From Hoeflea sp. IMCC20628 (GTDB taxonomy: Bacteria; Pseudomonadota; Alphaproteobacteria; Rhizobiales; Rhizobiaceae), in the NCBI RefSeq assembly GCF_001011155.1, contig NZ_CP011479.1, forward strand, positions 4,599,662 through 4,663,661: a stretch of 64,000 nucleotides of DNA. Reading direction: 5' to 3'. Below, one piece after another: positions 32,062 through 41,863 of the stretch; position 1 is the stretch's first letter, and every line of letters starts with the position of its first letter. Under the pieces are notes generated by a model that saw only the letters and a program-made list of their open reading frames with translations, was not told where the DNA came from and did no database searches. The position numbers were made by a program, and so were the translations under genes.

Positions 32062-32517
32062 ATGACTGAAACAATCGAGTGGATCTCAATCAAGAAATTC
32101 AAGCCTGCGCCGATCGGCGCCATAGGTTTCATCGGAAACAATGCGGTTGCCATCGCGGCGTTTTATGATGACGCCGATGGCAACCAGGATGGCAAGGTCA
32201 GCCTGGTTGAGAAGATCGGTTCCAAGATCATGTTCGACTTGACCGGCCGGAATATTGCCGAGGTGGCGATGCAGGCGCGAGTTGAGCCTGAAATCATCTT
32301 GCGGGATGCGAATTTTGCCCAGCAAGCTGCGCGGATATATCTCAACTTCGCGTCTGGGCTTGTGGTTCAGGGTGTATACAAGGCGTATTTTTCGCGGAGC
32401 ATCAAGATGATCGGCAGCGGAGTGGCGAAGACCATCACGAACGGAATGGTCAAGCAACTTGTTGTGCGCAAGGGATTTGAGACGGCAGTCAAGAATGCCT
32501 TCATGGCTGCTGGCTGA
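32062..32517 (+). CDS. Hypothetical protein between odhB and lpdA
   Basis: A 151-residue protein that I do not recognise. The N-terminal half is polar. It contains YDDADGNQDGKVS, which looks like a calcium-binding loop of the dockerin/EF-hand type (D-x-D-G-x-x-D-G-x-x). The C-terminal half is amphipathic with Ala/Val/Lys-rich helices. No signal peptide. ATG 32062 is preceded by GGGGAGA. Base composition is lower in GC than that of its neighbours. Its stop overlaps the next ORF start (TGATG). Confidence 0.65.
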   Translation: MTETIEWISIKKFKPAPIGAIGFIGNNAVAIAAFYDDADGNQDGKVSLVEKIGSKIMFDLTGRNIAEVAMQARVEPEIILRDANFAQQAARIYLNFASGLVVQGVYKAYFSRSIKMIGSGVAKTITNGMVKQLVVRKGFETAVKNAFMAAG

Positions 32518-33023
32518 TGAACAGGGGCATGGCTGTTATCGTGATGGCCGTGTCCGGGTTTGCGGTATCGCAAGCCGACGCCGCCTGTCCGCAAGCACTG
32601 GCGGTTTATGATGAAGCCGTGTCCGGGGCGGAGATTGCCTTTGCAGGGGCTTTGTCAGATGCCGACGGCATGCAGCACCGCTTTCGCCTCAGTTTCCCCG
32701 GGAATGGCATTACAATGGACGGCGTGGTGATGATGGCCGGAGAGCCTGACCGGCCCTGGGGCGTGATCTTGCATCAGTGCCCCGAGGGCGACGCAACCGG
32801 GGCCGAGATCGCGGCCTGCACCGTCTGGGAAGGTCCGCTCTATGTGGTCGACACCACAGGCGGTATTGGCTGGCTGCCCGTAGCGGACCCCGAGCATGCC
32901 GCGGGAGAGAGCCTGTTGCTGCCGGATTTCGGCGCGGCGGTGATGCACTCGCAGGCGTGGCAGAGCCAACAGATAACAGAGCTTCCCGGCGATGCATTTC
33001 GTTTGAAAGCCTGCCAGGAATGA
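32517..33023 (+). CDS. Exported hypothetical protein
   Basis: A 168-residue protein with a signal peptide (NRGMAVIVMAVSGFAVSQADA, cleaved at ADA, residue 23). The mature domain is acidic with cysteines in HQCPEGD, AACTVW, the first CPQ and the C-terminal KACQE, so disulfides are likely. No family recognised. Translation is coupled to the upstream ORF by a one-base overlap. It ends 24 bases before lpdA, so it is part of the same operon as the E3 gene. Confidence 0.7.
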   Translation: MNRGMAVIVMAVSGFAVSQADAACPQALAVYDEAVSGAEIAFAGALSDADGMQHRFRLSFPGNGITMDGVVMMAGEPDRPWGVILHQCPEGDATGAEIAACTVWEGPLYVVDTTGGIGWLPVADPEHAAGESLLLPDFGAAVMHSQAWQSQQITELPGDAFRLKACQE

Positions 33024-33047
33024 ATTTCGGATTATAAGGACAAGACC

Positions 33048-34454
33048 ATGAGCTACGACGTCATCATCATCGGTTCCGGACCCGGCGGCTATGTCTGCGC
33101 CATCAAGGCAGCGCAACTCGGCCTGAAAGTGGCTGTGGTGGAAAAACGCGCGACCTTCGGCGGCACCTGTCTGAACATCGGCTGCATTCCGTCGAAAGCA
33201 CTGCTGCATGCGTCGGAAATGTTTGCGCACGCCAATCACGGCATGGAAAATCTCGGCGTCGAAATCAGCAAACCGAAGCTCAATCTCGAGAAAATGATGG
33301 CGCACAAGGATGCGACGGTCAAATCCAATGTCGAGGGCGTCGCCTTCCTGTTCAAGAAGAACAAGATCGACAGCTTCATCGGCCACGGCAAGGTTTTGGG
33401 CGAGGGCAAGGTCTCGGTGACCGACGACGACGGCAAGGTGACCGAACTGGAAGCCAAGAACGTGGTGATCGCCACCGGCTCTGATGTTGCCGGCATTCCC
33501 GGCGTCAAGGTCGATATCGATGAAACCATCATCGTGTCGTCAACCGGCGCCATCGCGCTCGACAAGGTTCCCGAGCACATGGTGGTTGTCGGCGGCGGCG
33601 TGATCGGGCTGGAGATGGGTTCGGTCTGGGCCCGGCTTGGCGCCAAGGTCACCGTGGTCGAGTATCTCGACGCCATTCTGGGCGGCATGGACGGCGAAGT
33701 GGCCAAGCAGTTCCAGCGCATTCTTGCCAAGCAGAACATGACCTTCAAGCTTGGCGCGAAGGTCACCGGCGTTGAAAAATCCGGCAAGGGCGCCAAGGTC
33801 ACCTTCGAACCGGTCAAGGGCGGCGATGCCGAGACCATCGATGCCGACGTAGTTCTGATCGCCACCGGCCGTAAGCCTTTCACCGAAGACCTGGGGCTTG
33901 AAGATGCCGGCGTGGTGCTGGACGAGCGCGGACGGGTTCGCACCGATCATCATTACCAGACCAATGTTCCCGGCGTGTATGCCATCGGTGACGTGATCGT
34001 CGGCCCGATGCTGGCACACAAGGCCGAGGACGAGGGCGTCGCGCTGGCCGAAATCATGGCCGGTCAGGCGGGCCACGTGAATTACGACGTCATCCCCGGC
34101 GTGGTCTACACGCAGCCGGAAGTGGCAGCCGTGGGCAAGACCGAAGAAGAGCTCAAGGCCGAAGGCATCAAATACAAGTCCGGCAAGTTCCCGTTTTCGG
34201 CCAATGGCCGGGCGCGGGCAATGCTCGCTTTGGACGGCTTCGTCAAAGTGCTGGCGGACGCTGAAACCGACCGGGTGCTGGGTGTCCACATCATCGGCTT
34301 CGGCGCCGGCGAGATGATCCATGAGGCCGCCGTGCTGATGGAATTCGGCGGATCTTCGGAAGATCTCGGCCGTACCTGCCATGCGCATCCGACCATGTCG
34401 GAAGCGGTGAAAGAGGCAGCGCTGGCGACGTTCTTTAAGCCGCTGCACATGTAA
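33048..34454 (+). CDS. lpdA: Dihydrolipoyl dehydrogenase (E3)
   Basis: A 468-residue flavoprotein disulfide reductase that reoxidises dihydrolipoamide with NAD+. It has the FAD motif [13 protein letters not shown] (7-19), redox cysteines Cys41 and Cys46 in [13 protein letters not shown], the NAD motif [12 protein letters not shown] and the C-terminal His/Glu pair in [13 protein letters not shown]. It serves the 2-oxoglutarate dehydrogenase and possibly other complexes. ATG 33048 follows AAGGACAAG. Confidence 0.97.
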   Translation: MSYDVIIIGSGPGGYVCAIKAAQLGLKVAVVEKRATFGGTCLNIGCIPSKALLHASEMFAHANHGMENLGVEISKPKLNLEKMMAHKDATVKSNVEGVAFLFKKNKIDSFIGHGKVLGEGKVSVTDDDGKVTELEAKNVVIATGSDVAGIPGVKVDIDETIIVSSTGAIALDKVPEHMVVVGGGVIGLEMGSVWARLGAKVTVVEYLDAILGGMDGEVAKQFQRILAKQNMTFKLGAKVTGVEKSGKGAKVTFEPVKGGDAETIDADVVLIATGRKPFTEDLGLEDAGVVLDERGRVRTDHHYQTNVPGVYAIGDVIVGPMLAHKAEDEGVALAEIMAGQAGHVNYDVIPGVVYTQPEVAAVGKTEEELKAEGIKYKSGKFPFSANGRARAMLALDGFVKVLADAETDRVLGVHIIGFGAGEMIHEAAVLMEFGGSSEDLGRTCHAHPTMSEAVKEAALATFFKPLHM

Positions 34455-34487
34455 TCCGGTGTTCCTGCTGCGGAAATTGCAGGCGTG

Positions 34488-34958
34488 ATGAAGGCTCGTG
34501 AGATCGAGATTTCCCTGCCGCATCCGGCCTTGCCGGGTGCGGATTGGGCTGATTGCTTCGAGGCGCTGAGCAAAGACGACAATCTGCACGCCGAGGCGGC
34601 AGCCCGCCAGGCATTCGGGCGCTTGCCGTCATGGGTGGCGCCGCTGATGGTGCTGCGAAATCTCGTCGTCCGCCCGTTTGGCCTTAAGGGCGATCCGGAT
34701 GCCGCAGCTCACGCAAGCCAGCGCATCGGCATGTTTCCGATCATCAGCAACAGTGCCTGCGAGATCATTCTCGGCTTTGACGACCGTCATCTGGATTTCC
34801 GCATTGTCGTGTCGACCCGTTCCCAACCGGCAGGCAGAACCGCCGTGCGGTTGATGACGCTGGTCAAACGCCACAACCGGTTTGGCCGCATCTATCTGGC
34901 GGTGATCATGCCGTTTCACAAACTCATTGTTGCAACGGCGCTGTCGCGCCTTCGCTGA
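34488..34958 (+). CDS. DUF2867 domain-containing protein
   Basis: A 156-residue protein that matches DUF2867 in its general pattern. It has an N-terminal PGADWADCFEAL segment, then FGRLPSWVAPLMVLRNLVV (split from the following FGLKGDP). The central strand is EIILGFDDRHLDFRIVVS, and the C-terminal segment is RIYLAVIMPFHKLIV. Function unknown. The start is at ATG 34488 (GTG 34485 is adjacent). It follows lpdA after 33 bases and may be co-transcribed with it. It ends before a bidirectional hairpin. Confidence 0.78.
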   Translation: MKAREIEISLPHPALPGADWADCFEALSKDDNLHAEAAARQAFGRLPSWVAPLMVLRNLVVRPFGLKGDPDAAAHASQRIGMFPIISNSACEIILGFDDRHLDFRIVVSTRSQPAGRTAVRLMTLVKRHNRFGRIYLAVIMPFHKLIVATALSRLR

Positions 34959-34993
34959 ATCCCATCCGGCCCTCAGCTTTGCACAGCGCACAC

Positions 34994-35020
34994 AAAACCG
35001 CCCGGCAGAACCGGGCGGTT
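34994..35020 (-). terminator. Hairpin terminator between convergent genes
   Basis: AACCGCCCGG (34996-35005) pairs with CCGGGCGGTT (35011-35020) around a CAGAA loop. On the minus strand a TTTTG tail follows, fitting a terminator for the gene at 35053. It may also stop the DUF2867 transcript. Confidence 0.8.
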
Positions 35021-35052
35021 GGGGAAGCCATTTTGTGCGTAACGGGTTAGCT

Positions 35053-35379
35053 TTACGGATTGACTGCGGGAGCCGGGGCAGCGTCATTGGCAGCAGGGGC
35101 TGCTGGCGCAATTTCGACCGGTGCATCCGGTGCCGGGACAGGCTGCGCTGCATCGGGATCAGGTGCCACCTGCTCGCTGACTGCGGGAGCCGGGGTGGTG
35201 GTGCTTTCCATCCGGGCATCATCGGTGGAAAAATAGGCGAAGGCTCCGATGGCCAACACAATGAACAGGATGATCGCGGCGATCACGCCATTGTTGTTGC
35301 TTGATCGTACGACAGTTGTTTCGTGGATGCGCTCGCCGGGGCGGCTCGGGTCGACGGGACGGGGGTTGTATTCAACCAT
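35053..35379 (-). CDS. Membrane-anchored Pro/Ala-rich hypothetical protein
   Basis: A 108-residue protein. A short polar N-terminus is followed by one membrane helix (about 30-50, GVIAAIILFIVLAIGAFAYF) and a long Pro/Ala/Asp-rich tail that is probably extracytoplasmic and disordered. No domain is visible. ATG 35379 follows AAGGAG; the frame is open to 35418. A terminator hairpin lies 33 bases after its stop. Confidence 0.75.
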   Translation of the reverse strand: MVEYNPRPVDPSRPGERIHETTVVRSSNNNGVIAAIILFIVLAIGAFAYFSTDDARMESTTTPAPAVSEQVAPDPDAAQPVPAPDAPVEIAPAAPAANDAAPAPAVNP

Positions 35380-35468
35380 TTGACATCTCCTTTGTCTATC
35401 ACAGGGCAAGAACGCCATGACAGGGAGATAGGTTCCGGCGGGCGCGGTGCGCCGGCCGTCACAGTTTG

Positions 35469-36560
35469 TTACTGAACGGAACTGACCGTGTAACCGGCGG
35501 TCTCGAGCAGCGAGACCAGTCCCTCGTCGCCGGGCAGGTGCAGCGCTCCTACGGCGATGAAAACATCGCCCTGTTCGAGGATCGGAGCTGCGCGCTCGGC
35601 CATGACATGATTGCGCATGCGCACGATGCGCTCCTCAAACTCGGCATAGCCGTCAATATCTTCTTCCGTACCATCCGGTCCGGAGGCCATGATCACCGGC
35701 ATGATCAGCGCAATCTCGCCCTGGAGGTATAGTTCGGTCATGGTCGCCATGATGTCAGGCATCAAGTCGGCGAGCTTGATGGTTTCGACCAGGCCGCGGA
35801 TGTGAAATTCCATCGGCAGATCGGCCATCGCCGCCATTTGCTCGCCGATGCTTTCCAGCCCGAGCACTGGCTTGCCAGCGGCTTTGGCGGTGTTGGCGAT
35901 CTTGATGTCGAGGAATTCAGCGCCGGCGGATTTGCGCGCCAGCTCGCAGGGCGGCAATGCCACCAGACCGGCAATCATCCATGGTTTCATGCGCGAGACC
36001 AGCGCCAGCGGAATACCGCGGCGGGACAGTTCAGCCTCGACCAACTTGGCATCATCTTCGCTTAGCAATGACGTCAGCGTGCTGCCGTCGGTGAACATGG
36101 TCAGTTCCGGTTTTGACAGAAGTGCCGCCTGGGCCTTGACCGGATCGAGAATATCGACGGTTTCGATGACCACGGTCCCGGCTGCATCAAAGGCTATCTG
36201 GGCGGCGTCGGGCAACTGTGTCACCCGTGGATCGGTGACATGCATTGTGCCAAACAGCCAGGAAGTGTCGATCCCGGGTTTTTCGACCTTCCACAAAAAC
36301 CCGGATCCGTATTTGGTTGCCGCGGCTTCGGCCCGGGCTTCGGCAAGCTTGCCGGGTGCGGAGAGAGCCAGCGCGGTGACCAGGCTTTTTCCGTCACAAG
36401 TGGCACTTTCGGTGGCGCCAGCCTTGGTAATGCTAAAGACAAGCCCGACAGCGAGCAGGATCAGCAGCATGAATGGCAAGGATGCGGCCAGGTAGAACAT
36501 CACGCCCGGAAGTCGGGCGCAGGTGGTCCGAAACTGGGAGAAGGGTATCTGGTGGTGCAT
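35469..36560 (-). CDS. TraB/GumN family protein
   Basis: A protein of about 363 residues. It has a hydrophobic N-terminal anchor or signal (LAASLPFMLLILLAVGLVF) followed by the TraB/GumN domain. The first motif is SWLFGTMHVTDP. The closing motif is VFIAVGALHLPGDEGLVSLL (about 340), with the metal-binding Gly-x-x-His pattern. The TraB/GumN group shares a fold with TIKI/EreA and is suspected to have hydrolase activity; the function is unproven. Start uncertain: ATG 36560 or ATG 36500 (just before the helix); the frame is open to 36617. Probably extracytoplasmic. Confidence 0.82.
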   Translation of the reverse strand: MHHQIPFSQFRTTCARLPGVMFYLAASLPFMLLILLAVGLVFSITKAGATESATCDGKSLVTALALSAPGKLAEARAEAAATKYGSGFLWKVEKPGIDTSWLFGTMHVTDPRVTQLPDAAQIAFDAAGTVVIETVDILDPVKAQAALLSKPELTMFTDGSTLTSLLSEDDAKLVEAELSRRGIPLALVSRMKPWMIAGLVALPPCELARKSAGAEFLDIKIANTAKAAGKPVLGLESIGEQMAAMADLPMEFHIRGLVETIKLADLMPDIMATMTELYLQGEIALIMPVIMASGPDGTEEDIDGYAEFEERIVRMRNHVMAERAAPILEQGDVFIAVGALHLPGDEGLVSLLETAGYTVSSVQ

Positions 36561-36765
36561 CGACTCGGCCGTTCGTTGTGATTTGCACAGCAACTCTAAC
36601 CTCTCAAGCCCGACCATCCGGTTAATTCCGGTTGGCGATTCCTTGCATGGTTAATGCCGCGTTAACATGACCGCCCGGCCCGCATTATGCAGCCGGTTGC
36701 AGGATGATTTTGATGCAGAAATCGTCGCAGGACAGCGACAATTGGGCGGCGCACAACAAAGAATT

Positions 36766-37701
36766 TCAGGCGCGGGGATGGGCGCGGTCGTAAATCTCGA
36801 TCAGGCGCCTCGAATCAACGCCGGTATAGACTTGGGTGGTCGACAGGCTGGCGTGGCCCAGCAATTCCTGAATGGTCCGCAAATCGCCACCGCCGGCCAG
36901 CAGGTGGGTTGCAAAAGAATGCCGCAGCGCGTGCGGCGTTGCGCTGTCAGGCAGGTCGAGTGCGCCGCGCAGGCGTCGCATTTCCTTCTGCACGATGGCC
37001 GGCTGCAATGGTCCGCCGCGAACGCCGCGGAACATCGGTGCATCTGCATCTGGCGTAAACGGGCAGAGTTTGCGGTAGACTGTAATTGCCTCCCGCGCTG
37101 CGGGTAACAGCGGCACAATCCGGGTCTTGCCGCCCTTGCCGGTGATTCTGAGCGTTTCTCCATCGTGTGGCAGATCATTGACGGTCAGCGACAAGGCTTC
37201 CGAAATGCGCAAGCCGCAGCCATAGAGCAAAGTTAAAACAGCTGCCGTGCGGGCGGCGACCCAAGGCTCGTCCGACAATTGCAGATCGGCGTCGACCACG
37301 CGCAGGGCATCTCGCGTGCTCAACGGCTTGGGCAATGATTTGGGCTGGCGCGGCGAGCGGGTCGCTGCGGCGCCGGCGGCGTTGGCCATGCCCTTGCGTT
37401 CGAGATGGCGCAGGAAGGACCTGATGCCGGCAAGCCCGCGCCCCAGTGTTCTGGCACCCGCACCTTCTCGCCGCCGCTCGGCCATGAAGGCGCGCAGATC
37501 AAGCGTGCGAAGATCCGCCAGATCGGAAATTTTGGGAGGACCGGCCAGATGCCGGGTCAAGAAACCCAGAAACTGGCGCACATCGCGTTCATAGGCATCT
37601 GCGGTTTTTGGCGACAAACGCCGCTCTTCGATCAGCTGAGCGAGCCAGTGTTGCTGCTCGATGACGACATCCGGGGCGGCGATGACAAGCGGTTGCTGCA
37701 T
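36766..37701 (-). CDS. xerC: Tyrosine recombinase XerC
   Basis: A 311-residue tyrosine recombinase with all catalytic residues: Arg165 (GCGLRISEAL), Lys189 (ITGKGGKTR), His257 and Arg260 (HALRHSFATHL), His283 (LGHASL) and Tyr292. The N-terminal SAM-like core-binding domain is at about 14-105. XerC with XerD resolves chromosome dimers at dif. The start is at ATG 37701 or the upstream in-frame 37743. It stands alone, divergent from the acyltransferase gene; the neighbours do not suggest an integron or phage integrase. Confidence 0.9.
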   Translation of the reverse strand: MQQPLVIAAPDVVIEQQHWLAQLIEERRLSPKTADAYERDVRQFLGFLTRHLAGPPKISDLADLRTLDLRAFMAERRREGAGARTLGRGLAGIRSFLRHLERKGMANAAGAAATRSPRQPKSLPKPLSTRDALRVVDADLQLSDEPWVAARTAAVLTLLYGCGLRISEALSLTVNDLPHDGETLRITGKGGKTRIVPLLPAAREAITVYRKLCPFTPDADAPMFRGVRGGPLQPAIVQKEMRRLRGALDLPDSATPHALRHSFATHLLAGGGDLRTIQELLGHASLSTTQVYTGVDSRRLIEIYDRAHPRA

Positions 37702-37864
37702 GATAAATCCGTTGACTGGTGCCGCGCGTCTTCGCGGAACCATGACAGGACTATTGCATTAGAGGCTTAGCACGGAGTAAACGAGGACGTTCGCCGATGT
37801 CATCATGGCATCACATTGTGTTGCCATAGAACTGGCGAACGCGGAATCCAGAGGGGTCGAGTCC

Positions 37865-38773
37865 ATGGCGTATGTGGCGGAGATTTCAGACCGTTTGCAG
37901 GTGCTTGCCCACGGACGTCCCGGGCATATCATTGACCAGCTGATCGCTGAACGCGGCGGCCGGCTGGTGAACCATCCGGCATGGCCGATGATTCGACCGT
38001 TCATTTATGCCACCTTGAAATATGGCGCTGCGGTGCGGATGGCTGATGCTATCGCGCCGATATCCGGACGTGCGGCTTTCCAGCATATGAGTGATTTGCT
38101 GCAGCTCGATATCCAGTCCCGGCGCGAAGACAGAATTCCAAAGCAAGGCAAATTCCTGCTCGTAGCAAATCACCCCACCGGCATTGCCGATGGCGTGGCG
38201 ATGTTCGATTTTCTCAGCCTACATCGGCCCGACATGGTGATGTTCGCCAATCGTGATGCGGTACGGGTGAGCCCGCGTATGAACGAGATCATTATTCCAG
38301 TGGAATGGCGCGATGACTACAAAAGCCGCGACAAGACCCGCGAGACCCTGCAACTGACCAATCAGGCGGTTCAGGACGGCAAGGCGACGGTGCTGTTTCC
38401 GTCAGGCCGAATTGCATTCTGGCATGCGGGCAAGCTGACCGAACGGCCCTGGAAGGTTTCGGCGGTGACACTGGCGCGGCGGCATGGCCTGCCGATCGTT
38501 CCGGTGAATATCTCGGCGCGGAATTCCGGGCTGTTTTACTGGCTGTCGAAGCATTCGACCGAACTCAGGGACATGACCGTGTTCCATGAACTTCTCAACA
38601 AGAAGTGCCATACATTCCGGTTCACCGTAGGTGAGGCGATCCTGCCCGAGGATCTCGATTCCGATCCGGCCGAGGCCGTCAGGGCGCTTGAATATCATAC
38701 CGTCCACGGCCTTGCGGCCAATCCGGACCGGGCCTTCGAGCCAGCACCTGCCGGCTGGACCCAGGCGGACTGA
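37865..38773 (+). CDS. PlsC-like lysophospholipid acyltransferase
   Basis: A 302-residue protein of the LPLAT/1-acyl-glycerol-3-phosphate acyltransferase superfamily. The catalytic His103 and Asp109 lie in NHPTGIADG. This is HX5D in place of the classical HX4D, a variant seen in other lipid-acyltransferase subgroups. The second motif is LFPSGRIAF (normally F-P-E-G-T-R-like). It would acylate a lyso- or ornithine-type lipid; which one is unknown. ATG 37865 has GAGGGG upstream; ATG 37805 is an alternative. It is divergent from xerC and convergent with tal. Confidence 0.82.
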   Translation: MAYVAEISDRLQVLAHGRPGHIIDQLIAERGGRLVNHPAWPMIRPFIYATLKYGAAVRMADAIAPISGRAAFQHMSDLLQLDIQSRREDRIPKQGKFLLVANHPTGIADGVAMFDFLSLHRPDMVMFANRDAVRVSPRMNEIIIPVEWRDDYKSRDKTRETLQLTNQAVQDGKATVLFPSGRIAFWHAGKLTERPWKVSAVTLARRHGLPIVPVNISARNSGLFYWLSKHSTELRDMTVFHELLNKKCHTFRFTVGEAILPEDLDSDPAEAVRALEYHTVHGLAANPDRAFEPAPAGWTQAD

Positions 38774-38857
38774 GGGCTGGCCCTCTCCTTCGCTCCCGCG
38801 GAATCCCGGCTCCAATCCTAATCCTGACCTCATTTGTTCAGCGGTATCCGGATGCAA

Positions 38858-38884
38858 AAACGGCCCGGAAAGACCGGGCCGTTT
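38858..38884. terminator. Bidirectional terminator between acyltransferase and transaldolase
   Basis: AAACGGCCCGG (38858-38868) pairs with CCGGGCCGTTT (38874-38884) around AAAGA. It is flanked by an A-run on the left and T-rich sequence on the right, so it suits both convergent genes. Confidence 0.82.
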
Positions 38885-38910
38885 GAATTCTTGAGATCAG
38901 GTGCCGTTGA

Positions 38911-39564
38911 TCAGGCGATGGACTGGCCGGTTTTCTTCCAGTCGGCCAGAAATGCTTCCAGACCCTTGTCGGTGAGCGGGTGCTTGACCAGCGCCTTGAT
39001 GGTGGAGGCGGGGATTGTTGCCACGTCGGCGCCGATCAGGGCCGCTTCACGGACATGATTGACGGTGCGGATCGAGGCCGCGAGGATTTCGGTGTCAAAG
39101 CCGTAATTGTCGTAGATCTGGCGGATCTCGCGAATCACTTCCATGCCGTCGATGGCCATGTCGTCGAGCCGGCCGATGAAGGGCGAGATGAAGCTGGCGC
39201 CGGCCTTGGCGGCCAGCAGCGCCTGGTTGGCGGAAAAGCACAGCGTCACATTGGTCATGTGGCCGTCAGATGTCAGCGCCCGACAGGCCTTCAGGCCTTC
39301 GAGCGTCAGAGGCAGCTTGATGCAGATGTTGTCGGCGATCTTGGCCAGAACGGCGGCTTCCTTCATCATCGCGTCATATTCGGTGGCCGTGACTTCAGCA
39401 GAAACCGGGCCGTCAACGATCGAACAGATTTCCTTGGTGACTTCGACAATGTCACGGCCGGATTTCATGATCAGTGAGGGGTTGGTGGTGACGCCATCAA
39501 TCAGGCCCAAATCGTTGAGCTCGCGGATTTCATTAACATCGGCGGTGTCGACAAAGAATTTCAT
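38911..39564 (-). CDS. tal: Transaldolase (fructose-6-phosphate aldolase type)
   Basis: A 217-residue short transaldolase of the TalC/FSA type. The Schiff-base lysine is Lys83 in NICIKLPLT. The N-terminal [10 protein letters not shown] and GVTTNPSLI motifs and the C-terminal ATIPAS and [12 protein letters not shown] segments match. It interconverts sedoheptulose-7-phosphate/glyceraldehyde-3-phosphate and erythrose-4-phosphate/fructose-6-phosphate in the pentose phosphate pathway. Start ATG 39564; the frame is open to 39615. It is divergent from priA. Confidence 0.95.
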   Translation of the reverse strand: MKFFVDTADVNEIRELNDLGLIDGVTTNPSLIMKSGRDIVEVTKEICSIVDGPVSAEVTATEYDAMMKEAAVLAKIADNICIKLPLTLEGLKACRALTSDGHMTNVTLCFSANQALLAAKAGASFISPFIGRLDDMAIDGMEVIREIRQIYDNYGFDTEILAASIRTVNHVREAALIGADVATIPASTIKALVKHPLTDKGLEAFLADWKKTGQSIA

Positions 39565-39658
39565 TTCAGTCTCCCAAGCTGCATAGCCGGGCAGAACCGG
39601 CGCGCTGTTGATCAATCTGGGTTTCCTTTAGACCAAAGCGGGGGCAAGGTCACCTCAC

Positions 39659-41863
39659 ATGATCAAAGATTCGCGACAGAATTCAGGCGGACTGTTTCCG
39701 CGCAAGGTTGTTCCCGTGCTGATTCCGATGCCGGCCGAGCGCGCCTATTCCTATGCGCTGCCGGAAGGCATCGATGCGAGCCCCGGGCAAATCGTCCAGG
39801 TGCCGCTCGGGCCGCGGCTGGTGCCGGGCATTGTCTGGGATGGCGAGGCGGATGTGATCAACCCGGACAAGCTGCGCGAAATTGTCCAGGTTTTCGTTTG
39901 CCCGCCGATTGTCGAGCCGATGCGGCGCTTCATCGACTGGGTTGCGGCCTACACCTTGTCGCCGCCCGGGCTGGTGGCGCGGATGGCACTGAGGGCGCCG
40001 GCAGCATTTGATCCCGAACCGATGATCGACGCGTTGCGGCTGACCGATACACGGCCGGAACGGTTGACCGTGGCGCGGCAACGGGTGCTCGAACAGGCAG
40101 GCGACGGTCTGGCCTGGACCCGCAGCGGGCTGGCGCACGCCGCCGGCGTGACCGCGAGCGTCATCGACGGGTTGTCGGCGCAAGGAGTGTTCGAGCCGGT
40201 GAGATTGCCGCCGCCGCCGGTGGTGGCCGCACCGGACCCCGACTACAAGTCTGCAGCGCTGGAGCCGGGCCAGGCCGAGGTTGCGGGTGAATTGCGCAAG
40301 TCGGTGGCCGAAGGCGGTTTCAATGTGACGCTGCTTGATGGTGTGACCGGATCGGGCAAGACCGAGGTCTATTTCGAGGCAATTGCCGAAGCCGTGCGGC
40401 AGGGCCGGCAGGTGCTGATCCTGCTGCCGGAAATTGCGCTGACCAGCGCCTTTCTCGACCGCTTCCATCAGCGCTTCGGGGCGCGGCCGGCGGAATGGCA
40501 TTCGGAACTGGCGCCAAGGATGCGCGAAAAGGTCTGGCGGCAGACGGCCGAAGGGCATGTCAGCGTTGTCGCTGGAGCCCGCTCGGCGCTGTTCCTGCCC
40601 TTTGCCGATCTCGGGCTGATCATTGTCGATGAGGAGCACGACCCGGCCTTCAAGCAGGAAGAACGGGTGTTCTACAATGCCCGCGACATGGCGGTGGTGC
40701 GCGCCCGCCTCACTGGCATCCCGGCTGTTCTGGCTTCGGCGACGCCGTCGATCGAATCCCGCGTCAATGCTGCACAGGGCCGGTACCGGCATCTGGTTCT
40801 GCCAAGCCGCTATGCCGAAGCGGTGCTGCCTGACCTGAAGCTGGTCGACATGCGCAAGCACGGGCCGGCGCGGGGCGGGTTCCTGTCGCCGGTGCTGCTC
40901 AAGGCGATGGCGGCGACGCTGGAACGCAAGGAACAGTCACTGCTGTTTTTGAACCGGCGCGGCTATGCGCCGCTGACCTTGTGCCGGGTCTGCGGTCACC
41001 GCTTCGAGTGCCCGCAATGTTCAAGCTGGCTGGTCGAGCACCGTTTTCGCAGCCAGTTGCAATGCCATCATTGCGGCCACACCGAACCGACTCCGAATGC
41101 CTGCCCGTCCTGCGGCACGCTGGATCATCTGGCCGCTTGCGGCCCGGGGATCGAGCGGATCGCCGAGGAGGCGTACAAGCATTTTCCCGATGCGCGCACC
41201 ATCGTGCTGTCGTCAGACATGGCCGGCGGCACGCGGCGGCTCAGGATCGAGCTCGAGGCGATCGCCAAGGGCGAGGCTGATATCGTCATCGGTACGCAAC
41301 TGGTCGCCAAGGGGCACAATTTTCCGCTGATGACGCTGGTCGGTGTGGTTGACGCCGATCTGGGCCTGTCGAATGGCGATCCGCGTGCTGCCGAACGGAC
41401 CTATCAGCTGCTGTCGCAGGTGACCGGACGCGCCGGGCGCTCGGGCCACAAAAGCCTCGGCCTGATCCAGACCTTTCAACCGCAACATCCGGTAATGCAG
41501 GCCTTGGCGTCAGGCGATCCGGAAGCCTTTTACGAGCGCGAAACCGACGAGCGCAGCCGCGCGCATCTTCCGCCGTTCGGCCGGCTCGCCTCGGTGATCA
41601 TCTCGGCCGCCACCAAGCCGGAGGCCGAAACCCATGCACGGGCGATGCGGGCGGCTGCGCCCACAGGGACGGGCATCATGGTGCTCGGACCGGCCGAGGC
41701 GCCGCTGGCGTTGATCAGGGGCCGCTACCGCTTTCGGCTGCTGGTGCATGGCGAACGCGGCAAGGACATGCAGGGATTCATCCGGCAAATGCTGGCGCAA
41801 GGCCCGAAGGCGCGCGGCTCGGTGCAGGTGCAGGTCGATATCGATCCGCAGAGTTTCTTGTAG
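39659..41863 (+). CDS. priA: Primosomal protein N' (replication restart helicase)
   Basis: A 734-residue SF2 helicase. It has an N-terminal DNA-binding domain (about 15-100), Walker A TGSGKT at about 228-233 and a DEEH motif. The zinc-binding cysteines are in CRVCGHRFECPQC and CHHCGHTEPTPNACPSCG (about 440-485). The C-terminal helicase domain has VTGRAGRSG. It reloads the replisome at stalled forks. ATG 39659 is the first in-frame start. Confidence 0.96.
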   Translation: MIKDSRQNSGGLFPRKVVPVLIPMPAERAYSYALPEGIDASPGQIVQVPLGPRLVPGIVWDGEADVINPDKLREIVQVFVCPPIVEPMRRFIDWVAAYTLSPPGLVARMALRAPAAFDPEPMIDALRLTDTRPERLTVARQRVLEQAGDGLAWTRSGLAHAAGVTASVIDGLSAQGVFEPVRLPPPPVVAAPDPDYKSAALEPGQAEVAGELRKSVAEGGFNVTLLDGVTGSGKTEVYFEAIAEAVRQGRQVLILLPEIALTSAFLDRFHQRFGARPAEWHSELAPRMREKVWRQTAEGHVSVVAGARSALFLPFADLGLIIVDEEHDPAFKQEERVFYNARDMAVVRARLTGIPAVLASATPSIESRVNAAQGRYRHLVLPSRYAEAVLPDLKLVDMRKHGPARGGFLSPVLLKAMAATLERKEQSLLFLNRRGYAPLTLCRVCGHRFECPQCSSWLVEHRFRSQLQCHHCGHTEPTPNACPSCGTLDHLAACGPGIERIAEEAYKHFPDARTIVLSSDMAGGTRRLRIELEAIAKGEADIVIGTQLVAKGHNFPLMTLVGVVDADLGLSNGDPRAAERTYQLLSQVTGRAGRSGHKSLGLIQTFQPQHPVMQALASGDPEAFYERETDERSRAHLPPFGRLASVIISAATKPEAETHARAMRAAAPTGTGIMVLGPAEAPLALIRGRYRFRLLVHGERGKDMQGFIRQMLAQGPKARGSVQVQVDIDPQSFL

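Noticed and set aside
36766-37701. Phage or integron integrase
   Set aside because: All features fit housekeeping XerC and no attachment site or cassette array is near.
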